A stretch of 64,000 nucleotides of DNA from Panulirus ornatus. Lineage: Eukaryota > Arthropoda > Malacostraca > Decapoda > Palinuridae. This document shows, in pieces, positions 46,991-59,430 of this stretch; position 1 is the first letter of the stretch, and each line of letters opens with the position of its first letter. Both the position numbers and the translations under genes were made by a program. The DNA is taken from the NCBI RefSeq assembly GCF_036320965.1, contig NC_092226.1, forward strand, positions 19,226,502 through 19,290,501, in the 5' to 3' direction. The notes below the pieces were generated by a model. That model was not told the DNA's origin. It saw only the letters and a list, made by a program, of their open reading frames with translations, and searched no databases.

Positions 46991-48650
46991 AACGCGCTGT
47001 CATTGAGTTGAGGGTCATGTGACGCAGTCTTGATAAACCATAGAATAATTGTCCTTGGGCTTGGCTATGGATGGTTGACTCAGGTTTCCGTGCATCGTAC
47101 ATGATAACTGGAATATCCTTTAAACTTACTTACATTCCTGTCCTTTGATCTCCATCTATGGGGTTTCCACAATTCTCTATTTCATTTTAGCGGGTATAGA
47201 GCTATAGCTGTCCCATAGAACTGAGTACCGAGCATACTTCGGTGAGTTTACCCTAGGAGTATTTTTGTTTTGCTGTGCAAGTGTTGAACGTTTGATGGCT
47301 AGGCTGCCAGTGATTGTTGTGAGTGTTGTTTTCTGTGAGTTGCAGCTTCGTTCTATTTATTCTTGTCAGGGTGAATGACAAGACAGGTGAGGTATGTTTT
47401 TGGGTGGAGCAGAGGAATTGTTTTTACAGGTTATTACAAGATTCCTTTTGTCCAAAATTCGTACGATGTGCTCTGAGGGAGTTTAGTTTAACTATGGCGC
47501 TATGCTGGTGCTGTCGCGTCATGACATATATGGTTGAAGTTTTGCTGAGTGGGAGCCGTTTACCACCATTTAGGGTGATGGAAGGGCACGGGTTGAACTT
47601 TTGTCTTTCAGAGGTTAAGATGATTGTGGATTTCTGCAATGATGCAGACATTCTGTTTTGAGTAAGCCAGTGGTTAATGCACTGTTGCTCGAATATTGTG
47701 TAGTGTCAGTGTGTTGTCCTGTGATTGTGTGGTCATCTGCATGTGAAAGGTCTTTCACAACATGGGTCTGCAGGTCATGCAAGAAGATAATATTACTTTG
47801 ACAACCAGCAAAGAAGCCTGAGTAACGATATTACTGTGACAACCTGCCTTGAAACTACTGATCACTTTTTAAATTTTTAAATCTTTTGTATGAGGATGAG
47901 TTAGGGGACAATATGCGCTGCTTTATCTATTGCTACTCCCACTGTGCAGCTGGGGATCATGGTTGACCGAAGTCATCCGGGATGTATTGCGTGAGGTTTG
48001 AGTGGGATATTCTGTTGATTCTCTTGTGGATCTGATAATCGATATCTTTCTGACGATAGCAACGATATAGGGCGATAAGAAGAGGGGTGTGTTAGTTTGG
48101 AGTGCTTTAGGTTGTGTGTACTGAGCTGGCAAGTTACCAATGTGTTTAGGATATTGCTGTGTTGTTATCTAAGTCCCTTGATTGCATCTGGGCCAAAGTA
48201 TTTTGTCTGGGAGACTGATAATACCCGTGGCAGGTAGCTCTTTACAAAGACCTCTTGAGTTGTGAGTGTAAGCGAGGAGTGAATGGCCAAACCGTTTCTG
48301 GTTGGTTTTCATGTAGTTTTCCGTGAGTGTCATATTTATGGGCGTGACTGGTTTGTGGACAACTTTTTGTGGAGTATTTTACGAGGGTCTTTGGTGTGAT
48401 CTTTGGGCGAGGGGATGTTGTTAGTTTAGGCTAGAAATGCTTCATTTGCGGGCTAGGATGAATTTTTTTTTGAGATGATAGATGCTTGTTCTTTGGTTTA
48501 TTGTTATGGAAATTTTGACAGTTTGCCGTTTGCTTTTAACGATTTGGTTGGCGATTCTGTTTGGATTAGATGTTGTATGATCTCATTTAGTGGGGAGTGC
48601 TTTTTTTCCTGAGCATGTTTCTTGGTTAATATCTGCAACTTAAAGGGGGC
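46991..48650 (-). mobile_element. Probable degenerate jockey-like element
   Basis: The minus strand at 47651-47424 reads KSTIILTSERQKFNPCPS, then ITLNGGKRLPLSKTSTIYV, then KLNSLRAHRTNFGQKES. This resembles the 'xKTxVTLFTPxxRQ.. VTLNGxxLPLxKxPKILGV.. ASxRTN..GQxKET' block after the palm of jockey-type enzymes. The rest of this T/G-rich stretch is too decayed to align by eye, so the limits are rough. Confidence 0.5.
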
Positions 48651-48659
48651 TTACCTGAA

Positions 48660-49335
48660 GTCTTCACCTTTCATTAAGGTGTGAGCCCAGGCTGTTGGTC
48701 GATTAAACTTATAAGCTGCAGCCTCAGGCTTACACTGCCACCAGTTAAATGGTCCTGGTACGCTCTGTAGGTACTACTTGTCCAGTGCACTAAAATCTCT
48801 CTACTGTGTGTCCCATCATGTTTCTGACGGTAGCTGGTAAGGTGGTGAAATGTTAGGCCCCGGATGTTTAAGGTGTTCTCTCTTTTCGTGCAAGACACAC
48901 CTTTGGATTTCATAAGTAGTATTTTACAAAGACATCCTAGCCAGTAGATGTTATTTTCGAATGTAAGTGGGAAGCTATACTTTCCAGGATTTTATGGGTA
49001 AAGTACCTCAGGAGTACAGCCTCACATTTCAGTCATTCCCGGTATTTAGATCTTTCACAACTTTAATATGAGCTATAAAAGATCTCTGACCAATTTCTTG
49101 TTCCGCAATTTCGCCTGCCTTGTAGGGTGATGGGATGCAATGATATTCAATTTGCGAATTAGCTCTTTGAACATCAACATTGGCATTTCTTCTCGACTTC
49201 GATGACCCCAGGATCCAGCCTGCCATCCTTCCGCACGAGGTAACCGTTGTTTTGTTGTAATATCTGAATGTTAAGTCATTAGACATTACTATTCCGAGGT
49301 ATTTCTCATTCAAGTGGTATATTCCTCACGCCCTC
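48660..49335 (-). mobile_element. Degenerate CR1-like element, C-terminal part
   Basis: The minus-strand frame from 49313 reads KYLGIVMSNDLTFRYYNKTT, then SCGRMAGWILGSSKSRRNAN, then SQIEYHCIPSPYKAGEIAEQ and IGQRSFIAHIKVVKDLN. This is the 'DLGVxxSxDLxFxxHI.. GWILRTFxSR.. SxxEYCCxxWSPxKxGEI.. QRxFTxxI' series of CR1-type elements. A second frame at 48913-48674 continues with the tail. Few stops in the first part; dead overall. Confidence 0.8.
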
Positions 49336-49734
49336 GGTGTACACGGTAAAGCAGGCGATGATGGTCATAGCAACTGTCGTTTAGTTTTATTCTCATTGAC
49401 AATATTTCAGGTGTTTTTACTGTTTGAGGAATTTCGGGCATAAAAATAACAGTAAATGGATTGGACTGGATTTTAGAATTCAGGTTTACAAGTCAAGTAC
49501 TGAAGCACCTAAGGCTATTCAGCGCTCTTAATACAGTTTAGAACATTCTGTCTTAGAAATTCATTTCAACTCAAATGGCTAACTCCAATTTTGATAGAGC
49601 GAGAACGTAAATAGGAGAGAAAGTAGCCTACTTGTGTTCGTCTGAGAGCTTAGGCTTGACCTTTGCAGCATGATTAAACCTTCCTGGGAAGAGAAAAACT
49701 CCGATGCCATAGCTCAAACCATCATTGAACAGTA

Positions 49735-50125
49735 AATGAAAAGGATGACTGAGGAAAGGTTGACAAAGAGGATATATGTCTCAGAAGGGGGGAAGGAAAA
49801 CGAGACTAAACTAGAGATAGAAGGATGGAGTGAAAGAGATTTTGTTGAGTGATGGGGCTTAAACATGCAGAAGGGTGAACGGCGTGTATGGGATTGACTA
49901 AACTTGAACGATGTGGTTTCCTGGGGTTGACGTGCTTTCAGTTGACTGGACCAGGGCATGTGAAACGTCGGGTAAACCATGGAGAGGCCTGTGGGGTCTG
50001 GTTGTGGATAGGGGCTGGTTTCAATTCATTAAACATGACAACTCTAGCATCGATGTCATCGTATATGGTCTGTTCCTGAAGTTACATCGTTGATGCGGGA
50101 AACGGCTGTCATGTATATAAAAAAA
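49735..50125 (+). mobile_element. RTE-like fragment: C-terminus and long-type 3' UTR
   Basis: Sequence related to MSEERLTKRIYVSE (49745-49790), then the KDGVKRIL-like block, then GAACGATGTGGTTTCCTGGG at the position of the stop region. The long-type 3' UTR ends GATGCGGGAAACGGCTGTC followed by an A-rich tail of 14-15 nt at about 50120-50133. Confidence 0.8.
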
Positions 50126-50133
50126 AAAAAAAA

Positions 50134-52625
50134 GTTGCAAACCTTCTTCTCTAGACTTTCGCTGAGTACATCGTCACTGAGTAAAAGTATGGTGTATACA
50201 TCTTCCCTTCCTAAACCCATCTTATTATTCACAAATAAAAGGGTACACTAATCCTTTTAACATGTTAGCGTCCTACCAACTACAGTGTGCTGCAGACTGT
50301 AATTTGCTTTCATTCTTTGAATCATTAATTCTCTTTTCTTTATGAACCAGATTACTTTTAGATACCTATTTCTTAATACCACACGGGTGTCTCATAACCC
50401 TTTGCAGCAATGCTTTAAGTGTATCCGTTACCTTCAAGCAGCCATGACATGAAGAGGCAGTGCACTAGTCCTTTGGACATTTTCTATTTCTAGCGCAGGC
50501 TTCCACCCTCCATTGTGCAATGATGTTCGCCAGTAAAACTTTTTGTAAAGTGCTTATTGGTGTACTTTACAATATTTCAAGCTTGTAACCATAATTTGGG
50601 AGAGTAATATTTTCTTTCCATAATTTCCCCTCTGTGCTTATGTCGCATCCTCAGTAAAATTGGCGAGACTTGTTTTAGTGTACTGCTGTAATTCATGATA
50701 ATTAGGCTCTTGTAACACAACACTATACTTGTTTAATCCTTTGTTTCAATGCCCATGGCCAGTGTCTGGCTGTTGCTTTAGATCAACACTACACTTGTTC
50801 AATCTTGTTTCAATGCATGCCCCCCCCCCCCACAATGTGTGCATATGACCAGTGTCTGGTCGTTACTTTTGACGAACTTCACAATGCCTGCGCAGTGTGA
50901 ATCAAACCCTGACTCTGATTGGCAGCAACTATACGCAGGTTTCTGGTTGCTCTCCCCAGAGGCAGAGGTATATTGGGGGGCAGACAAACAGCACCCTGTA
51001 ACATAACTCCTGCTGCCTCTTTTACCCAGCTAAGACCAGGTGCTGTACAGCAACTGCAAATGGGGCAACAATCTACTTTCTTTTCACCATACCATCACCG
51101 CCCAACGTCCAACATATCACACCCAGTGCAACTCCTTTGAGTATGTAATATCACACTGCAATAAAATGTAGTCTTATTGAATCGGTGTAATACAAAATAC
51201 TGTTTATTGTATCAACCCCTCATTTTATGCAGTGATTATATTCTGTAAAAACCTCATAGAGAAACCGCATTAACCATACAGAAAAATGGAATGTGTGCAG
51301 CAGCTTCATTGTCAGCACTGGCAGACACTCCTGTTATCTTGTCATTATGTAGATTCTAGCACTGAATAAAAATATCTATCGTTTACTTGCTATAAATGGC
51401 TCTGGTCTATCTACATTATCTTCTTTACATACATGCTCAAATCTTCATAGCTTTACACCCGAACTAAAGGTTGCCAAGGCTGCTTTTCTTCTTTGTCTCA
51501 TGCTCTAGGTATGACAAAAGCATTTTCTCCTCCATATGTGGACTTTTAACCCTTGAGGTACCTTGGCAAACAGTGGGGTAGAGTGGACCATAACACTTCA
51601 AATTTTCTCTGCATTCTCCTTAATGTTGTGGATTGTAGATTCCCTAGGTTGTAAGCATGACTGTGTTGATGGTACCCCATCACCAGGTCATACGAAATTT
51701 AGCCTCATTTCTAAGGTGAGAGAGGTTCTCTTCCATCTAACTGCTGGGTCCGGGGTAGACGATGCCACATCAGTAAACAGAAACACAGCAAATTGCATGA
51801 AAATCATTAGCAGGTATACCCAAATCGCAAAAGTAGCAAAGATCCACACAAAATGGTGCAAACTATGAGACTTACCCCCTGATGAGACCTTGCCCTGCTC
51901 CACCCAGGACTTACGATAAGTTTTGGCGTACCTTTTATTGTACACACCTGCATAGTAGTGAATTTTGACTTCATAAAGAGGGACTGGTTGAAGTAAGTTC
52001 CTCACTTAATAGCATAATCGTATATAGTAATACCAAATAAAGCAGACTGGATGTACTTATAGTATGTAGCATAACAGGACACTACATGAGGATGTATTTC
52101 TTTTCTAAAATTGCTAACATCCAAACTAAATGCTAGCAAAATTCTATAACCATTTTAACATACCTAAACACTTTACACTATCAAATAGAATAAGATTTAT
52201 AAAATTCAAAACTGATGGCATAAGCACAAAATTCCAGTAAAATTTCAATATTCCATTTTTCTCAGTTTATCAACCTTATTATTATCAAAATCCAATTTCA
52301 CCATTTTTAAGCTTAAACATGTCAAATTTTTGTTATATTACACTTATTGAGCTTACTTAGGGTTTTCTGTTGCTGAAAACATGACAACTGTATTAACAAC
52401 TAAAATCCTTGACCTTTTTTTATCACATTCTTTTTTAGTTTTAAGTAAAACAGCAACCAAATTTACACAGAATGCAGTTGGTGTCATACATAAAAAGTAA
52501 ATTAGTTTTCAAAAAATCTATCCTATGAAAAACGAGTAGTGTTGCTCTTCTGTGCCAGGTCGCAAATTGTGTATGGAATGGGATAATGTTATTACTGAGG
52601 GATGTTGTATTGAAAAGAGTCAATC
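50134..52625. other. AT-rich intergenic sequence, no gene supported
   Basis: A short ATG-initiated frame at about 50886-51005 encodes MPAQCESNPDSDWQQLYAGF and about 20 more residues on the plus strand. The opposite strand is open across the same patch. It has no family match I know. Frames at 51563-52005 on both strands are also unassigned. Confidence 0.4.
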
Positions 52626-52629
52626 TAAT

Positions 52630-52835
52630 GATAGCACGTCGACCCCGGTATACCACATCATTCCAATTCACTCTATTCCTTGCACGCCTTTCACCCTCCT
52701 GCATGTTCAGGCCCAGATCTCTCAAAATCTTTTTCACTCCATCCTTCCACCTCCAATTTGGTCTCCCACTTCTCTCATTCCCTCCACCTCTGACACATAT
52801 ATCCTCTTTATCAATCTTTCCTCACTCATTCCCTC
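52630..52835 (-). mobile_element. RTE-like C-terminal fragment
   Basis: The reverse complement of the WKDGVKRIL to WSDVVYRG end of the family, read on the plus strand as GGTATACCACATCATTCCAA and CTCCATCCTTCCACCTCCAA. It is cut off on its 5' side at about 52835. Confidence 0.85.
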
Positions 52836-53139
52836 TATTGCTCCTTCCATTTTGCCAAAAGGTAGGGCTAATGCAAAATGCTCATTGGAGAAAAAAAAAC
52901 AGATACAAAGAATGAGTTGTGTGTTAAGTGTTGTCAAGAGTTATATGTGACAAGGAGAGATTGTGTGTTGGTGGACAGAATACCAACAGTCCATGTATGG
53001 GTCAGGCAGACAGAAAGGAGAGTTAAGTCAAAGGAGTGCAACCTGACAACCAATGGCTCGCTATGCAGCCATCACTAACCCTCCCAATACCCACGCCGGT
53101 AATATCAGTAATAACAAGTTCTTTTATTTCTTATTTTTT

Positions 53140-55095
53140 TTTTATTTCACTTTGTCGCTGTCTCCTGCGTCAGCGAGGTAGTGCAAGGAAACAGACGAAA
53201 GAATGGCCCAACCCACCCACATACACGTCCACACACGCAAATATACATACCTACACATCTCAACGTATACATATATATACACACACAGACATATACATAC
53301 ATACACGTGTACATAATTCATAGTCTGCCTTTATTCATTCCCATCGCCACCCCGCCACACATGAAATAACAACCCCCTCCCCCTGCACGAAGTTGCGCTA
53401 GGAAAATACAACAAAGACCACATTTGTTCACACTCAGTCTCTAGCTGTCATGCATAATGCACCAAAACCACAGCTCCCTTTCCACATCCAGGTGCTACAG
53501 AACTTTCCATGGTTTACCCCAGACACTTCACATGCCCTGGTTCAATCCACTGACAGCATGTCAACCCCAGTATACCACATCATTCCAATTCACTCTAATC
53601 CTTGCACGCCTTTCATCCTCCTGCATGTTCAGGCCCCGATCACTCAGAATCTTTTTCACTCCATCTTTCCACCTCCAATTGGGTCTCCCACTTCTCATTC
53701 CCTCCACCTCTGACACATATATCCTCTTGGTCAATCTTTCCTCACTCATTTTCTCCATGTGACCAAACCATTTCAAAACACCCTCTTCTGCTCTCTCAAC
53801 CACACTCTTCTTATTACCACACATCTCTCTTACCCTTCCATTACTTACTCGATCAAACCACCTCACACCACAAATTGTCCTCAAACATCTCATTTCCAGC
53901 ATATCCACCCTCCTCCGCACAACTCTATAGCCCATGCCTCACAACCATATAATATTGTTGGAACAACTATTCCTTCAAACATACCCTTTTTGCTTTCGGA
54001 GATAATGTTCTCGACTTCCACACATTCTTCAACGCTCTCAGAACTTTCGTCCCCTCCCCCACCCTATGATTCACTTCTGCTTCCATGGTTCCATCTGCTG
54101 CCAAATCCACTCCCAGATATCTAAAACGCTTCACTTCCTCCAGCTTTTCTCTATTCAGACTTACCTCCCGATTGACTTGTCCCTCAACCCTACTGTACCT
54201 AATAACCTTGTTCTTATTCACATTTACTCTCAGCTTTCTTCTTTCACACACTTTACCAGACTCAGTCACCAGCTTCTGCAGTTTCTCACCCGAATCAGCC
54301 ACCAGCACTGTACCATCAGCAAACAACAATTGACTCATTTCCCAAGCTCTCTCATCCATAACGGACTGCATACTCACCCCTCTTTCCAAAACTCTTTCAT
54401 TCACCTCCCTAACAGCCTCATCCATATAAACAAATTAAACAACCAGGGAGACATCACACATCCCTGCCACAAACCAACATTCACTGAGAACCAATCACTT
54501 TCCTCTCTTCCTACACGTAAACATGCCTCACATCCTCAGTAAAAACATTTCACTGCTTCTGACAACTTGCCTCCCACACCATCTATTCTTAATACTTTCC
54601 ACAGAGCATCTCTATCAACTCTATCATATGCCTTCTCCAGATCCATAAATGCTACATACAAATCCATTTGCTTTTCTAAGTATTTCTCACATACATTCTT
54701 CAAAGCAAACACCTGATCCACACATCCTCTACAACTTCTGAAACCACACTGCTCTTCCCCAATCTGATGCTTTGTACATGCCTTCACCCTCTCAATCAAT
54801 ACCCTCCCATATAATTTCCCAGGAATACTCAACAAACTTATACCTCTGTAATTTGAGCACTCACTTTTATCCCTTTTGCCTTTGTACAATGGCACTATGC
54901 AAGCATTCCGCCAATCATCAGGCACCTCACCATGAGTCATACATACATTAAATACCCTTACCAACCAGTCAACAATACAGTCGCCCCCTTTTTTAATAAA
55001 TTCCACTGCAATACCATCCAAACCCGCTGCCTTGCCGGCTTTCATCTTTCGCAAAGCTTTTACTACCTCTTCTCTATCTATGGAGACTCTGACAG
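53140..55095 (-). pseudogene. RTE-like copy, 5'-truncated, mutated reverse transcriptase
   Basis: Three minus-strand frames (55111-54536, 54425-53967, 53935-53561) follow each other and equal residues of about 492-998 of the intact copy. The first keeps KALRKMKAGKAAGLDGIAVE, the NYRGISLL block and FMDLEKAYDRVDRDALW. The second has LLFADGTVLVADS, so the second catalytic aspartate of FADD is lost. The 3' part has a long-type UTR followed by a TGTCGCTGTCTCCTGCGTCAGC tail at 53150-53180. The 5' end lies near 55095, the usual result of incomplete reverse transcription. Confidence 0.9.
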
Positions 55096-57885
55096 GTTCT
55101 AAATAAATCAATGCTACATGGTTCTATAAAATGAACAGTACTTAAGAGAACCCACCATGCAACATCAAACCATTTAAACATATCAGTAGGTGTGCCTTAA
55201 GAGCAATAAAAAATTTTCCTAGCCTTACAAGAAATCTCAAAAGACAACTGGCACACATGCCTCTTGCATAAAGAAAAATCCACATTCCTAATGAGAAAGA
55301 CTGATTTTTCTAGGGAAAACAGGAATCAGAAACAAGAAGTTTCTTAACATGCTAACATCATAATATTGAGTAATATTGAAAACAGGCCTTACCCCCACAC
55401 CCTCCTTGTATCTTTCTCACTGAATTTGCACACCCATATTACCTAAAAACAGAGTAATCCTCATAACCAAAGAAAAACTGTCCTGTGGGTTTACAACAAC
55501 TGACGTAACAAAGTGTATGACAAGAGTCCATGCAAAATAGTGTGGACAGCCTTCTTCAGAATCCTTTTGACAATGCACTAGTTAAACCTAATACCTCTCC
55601 ATTAAACACAGGCTCTACAGCAGACAGACTTTTTTCAAGCTAGTAGCCATTCACTTTAAGCACTGCGTGACCACCAATGTTCAGTTCAGTTTTGTCATTC
55701 ATATGTTGGACTGGCTTACCTGTAGGCAGCTGTTCATGATGCAGCCATGTTAATGGGGACACGTGTCTTTTGACTTGTATTCAGTTCATATAAACATAAG
55801 ACAAAGATGGAAACAGAGAAGGAAAGCACTTAGCAGTAATGTGTGTGGGATATATTTTAATAAGAAACTATCATTTACTATGAACAGTTCATTGTATATG
55901 GTGATACAGGTCATATAGCAGTTGAGGTCAACTATTATCCAGCAAAGAATTAAAGCCTGTTACAAGTAATACAAAATAAGCTAATATATAGTTCAAGTAT
56001 ATGCAATGTTCCAATAAAATTTATGAAATCTATATACAATATGCCATACACAATGCAAAGGAAGAAAGAAAGTTCAAGAAGAAAAAAAATGCCAAGCCTT
56101 AATACTACAGTCTACTCACTGAGAAACGAGCATGATAGGTAGATTATAGCAAATCAAAGCAGATTTTCTCAAGCCTTGGAATACTTTCTGACCCGTTTCT
56201 TTAAAAGTAAAAAAACAGCCTCATACCTGCTAATTCACATATTTACTGGGTCCATAAAAAAATATATGAACCTTTAACTGTTCACCAACAAAGCAATGTA
56301 TTCCAACCACTGCTTTAGTTGGTTTGGTGTAGTACTATTAAACAAAATACACAACAGGTGAAACAAATAAATAACAATGAATTGTATACTTAAACATCAC
56401 AATTAATCTAGATGTCCTCTCTAGGGTACACTTTTCCAATTTCATCAGCACCACTTTCATATTCTTATAAATCACGAAGTTTAAAGCATCTCATCCAAAA
56501 CAGAAGACACCAACTCTATCATTAATATCATTTAATCTCTACTAAAAATATAATCAAGTGAAATAACACTAACAATTTAAGAAAATAATCTAGATGAGAG
56601 GTTCACTTGAAATCTGTTAACACAGTATCATGAATACCTGCTCTAATAAACTATGGAAAAAAGATCATGTTCTAGGTCTGAAAGCAAATCTTTTAGCCGA
56701 TTAATACCAGTTCTGAAAACTGCATTAGATGTAAGGGCTCCAATTCAACTCTAAGCTTCATTTACAATTATGGTGTAAACTTACTCAGAGCTGGTATCAA
56801 CAACAAAAATCATATGTTGCTTGAGCAGAGTCCCCAAAACAGAATAACCACAGTAACTTGCAACTTATCAAAGATGAAAAAATGGTCAAGCCCTTCCCTA
56901 ATCATAGTGGGAAGTTGGTTATTTCACCAATACAGTTAATCTCAAAAGGGTACGGGAATACTTACTTCAAAGTGCTCACATTGAGCACTGCAGCCAAACA
57001 AGGAGCACCTCTCTTATGATTTTAAACTTTCCTTTACTCTCTATATGCCTCCTTTATTCAATGAAAATTTACACATCTCTTGACAATCTTCACTCAAAAA
57101 TCCATTGATACAAAAGCTACTTCAAGCTCCAATCAATTCACAGTTTACACATTCATAGACTGAATATAGTCTGAAATGAGCTATAAATGCATAATCATTA
57201 ATTTTTTATGTCATGAGCTATGTTTAAAGAAATATAAATCATGAAATTTCTAACATGCTATGCAGCTATCTTTGCTAAGAGTGGTTTTAAGGGTAACTCT
57301 GAAAATGTTCTTATTATCTTTTGAATAATAATTTGGAAAAAAAAAAAAGGTAATACACAGATATTTCATATGGGTCCACAAAATTAATCTTAAATAGGGC
57401 ATTAAAAAACTATTAGCATTGTACAATTGAAAATACAAAGTTTTAAATGCATAAAAGACAAGTCATCAAAGGTGCTACAGAGTTTAAAAATGAAATAATA
57501 CATCACAGTTTCACTAACAAAATCACAAGTACCCTTAGTAAATGGTGCCATGTTCATATTTCTTCTGCATACAGTCAGAAGTACACTCCTAGATATAATT
57601 TGGAGATACTTTGCTTTTTAGCACATCATAAAACTTATCAACATAATACTGCCAGTATGAAAAAAAGAAGTGCACTGATTCTCCTCTATTACAGTTTGCA
57701 ACCGGGTTTATATGTTTCACAATTGATTACGAGCTGTTGTATCATATTTTCCAATACTGCCATCATCCATGCCAAAGTCTCACAGTCACTTACAACATTT
57801 CCTTGAATTACAGGTAACATTTATCATTTCGACCAGTTTATCAGTTTTTTAAGAGTATATTATTTTGTACAAAAGACCATACCCT
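55096..57885 (-). other. AT-rich 3' UTR and downstream flank of the DNAJA gene
   Basis: No repeat family or ORF is recognised. On the minus strand a canonical AATAAA occurs at 57058-57053, about 830 nt after the stop codon, and would define a 3' UTR of roughly 0.85 kb. Beyond it the sequence is plain AT-rich intergenic DNA up to the RTE-like copy at 55.1 kb. Confidence 0.45.
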
Positions 57886-58039
57886 CTAACTGGTTTGGCA
57901 CTGTACATGTTGCCTACCCCCATGATGATCATCTTCATCTTCATCATATATAGCATTATGATTGCGATGGCTGCGTTGTGACCTATCAATCTCAACCATC
58001 TGGCACTCTTCACTGTCATCAGGTATCATCACCTCTGGC
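57886..58039 (-). CDS. DNAJA1-type Hsp40 co-chaperone, last coding exon
   Basis: The acceptor TTTTTCTTTATTTAG precedes 58039. The exon opens with one base that completes a codon. It then reads PEVMIPDDSEECQMVEIDRS, an arginine/histidine/asparagine stretch, an acidic DEDEDD run, and ends HGGRQHVQCQTS before TAG at 57886. The acidic low-complexity end followed by VQCQTS is the C-terminus of type-A DNAJ proteins (DNAJA1; Droj2 in fly). These stimulate Hsp70 ATPase and hold unfolded clients in the cytosol. The final CQTS is a CaaX box for farnesylation, which gives membrane association in the family. The J domain, zinc-finger and client-binding exons must lie beyond position 64000, so the last intron exceeds 5.9 kb. 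Confidence 0.85.
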
Positions 58040-58715
58040 CTAAATAAAGAAAAAAAAAGTGAATGCATATCATTACCTTTAACAAATGCTATTACTTCAT
58101 CACACATCCTTCCAATGTTCCACCCCCCCCCCCAAAAAAAAAGAAAAAAAATCTGATACATTTTGATATTTAATGTGACTTCTTTTGTGTTCAGAAATTA
58201 TTTGAACTTGTGATCACTTCATAAGGACTAGTTGAAAAAACTGCCCAGACATACACCATATGGGAGACAATTTACCATCCAGAGGTAATACTTATAGCCA
58301 TGATTTACCCCTATCCCATTCTACAAAAACGACATCCTCCAAAAATGATCAAAAAATTTTGACATCTTCCAAAAATGATCAAGAAATTTTAACACACAAG
58401 TTCTGCAGATATATCTCATTATTTTGGAACTTATTTCCTGTGCTTAAAAATTAGCTGTTGACACACATCTAACCCTTAAGTGCTATCACCAAGAAAACAC
58501 AAAAGTCGGTGAAAATGCCAAGACCATTTAACAAAGGGCTCATTTCTTCTCACCAATCAGTATTCATATTTGCTCCACTACACCATAGTAATGTTGTCAT
58601 TGGCAATGCTTCATCCACAGAAATTAAGTTCAGTTACCCAGGGAAAACCATGGTGGAAGGATGCAGTGAGCGCACCCCAAGCAGGAATCTGCCTACAACT
58701 TATATTTTATATTTC
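58040..58715 (-). other. Start of the last DNAJA intron, nothing else recognised
   Basis: A polypyrimidine tract lies next to the acceptor. A C-run/A-run stretch is at about 58123-58150. A tandem pair of a 27-28-bp unit containing CTTCCAAAAATGATCAAGAA occurs at about 58335-58395. Confidence 0.5.
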
Positions 58716-58870
58716 AAATTCCCAATCCACTCTCTAGCTGTCAAGTATAATGTATCAAAACAAAAGCCCCCTATCCACAACCTTTCCCCACACACATTTC
58801 CGTGATTTCCAACACCTGCTTTATGTGCCCTGGTCCAGCCTAACTTCATGTATAAACAGACCTCTTTAAA
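58716..58870 (-). mobile_element. RTE-like long-type 3' UTR fragment
   Basis: The plus strand CTCTCTAGCTGTCAAGTATA and CATGTGCCC-like TATGTGCCCTGGTCCAG stretch equals, reversed, the segment after the stop codon in long-UTR copies (compare 53430-53545). No ORF part is attached. Confidence 0.55.
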
Positions 58871-58974
58871 TGGTACCCATGAATTACAGACTTTCACTTA
58901 ATGGACACACACTTCCAAGAATTCTAATAGTTTAGCAGACCATAAGCTCTTGAATATTTGCATTTATCTATTAT

Positions 58975-59180
58975 ACTTAGTCGCTGTCTCCCACGTTAGC
59001 GAGGTAGCGCAAGGAAACAGACGAAAGAAAGGCCCAACCCACCCACATACACATGTATATATTTATATTTCATTTATTTTGCTTTGTTGCTGTCTCTTGT
59101 GTTAGCGAGGTAGCGCAAGGAAACAGACGAAAGAATGGCCCAACCCACCCACATACACATGTATATACATACACACACAT
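58975..59180 (-). mobile_element. Two tandem RTE-like 3' tails
   Basis: Two copies of GTCGCTGTCTCxCGYGTTAG-type tail, each followed by GCGCAAGGAAACAGACGAAA and GGCCCAACCCACCCACATAC, start near 58980 and 59088. Both are only about 80-90 bp long. They are head-to-tail with the third tail at 59250 that belongs to the intact element. Confidence 0.85.
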
Positions 59181-59203
59181 ATTATTTTTTTTTTATTATA
59201 TTC

Positions 59204-59239
<36 letters not shown>

Positions 59240-59245
<6 letters not shown>

Positions 59246-59430
59246 ATACTTTGTCGCTGTCTCCCGCGTTTGCGAGGTAGCGCAAGGAAACAGACGAAAG
59301 AAATGGCCCAACCCCCCCCCATACACATGTACATACACACGTCCACACACGCAAATATACATACCTACACAGCTTTCCATGGTTTACCCCAGACGCTTCA
59401 CATGCCTTGATTGAATCCACTGACAGCACG
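59240..59430 (-). mobile_element. 3' UTR and tail of the intact RTE-like element
   Basis: On the minus strand the stop codon is followed by about 190 nt that end in CGCTACCTCGCAAACGCGGG, AGACAGCGACAAAGTATAAA and a long A-run (59246-59221). This short-type UTR differs from the long-type one seen in older copies but ends in the same CGCTACCTCGC-AACGCGGGA motif. Confidence 0.85.

Noticed and set aside
57447..57806. 119-codon plus-strand frame opposite the DNAJA 3' UTR
   Set aside because: AT-rich, GTG/ATG by chance, no homolog recognised, antisense to a well-supported UTR.
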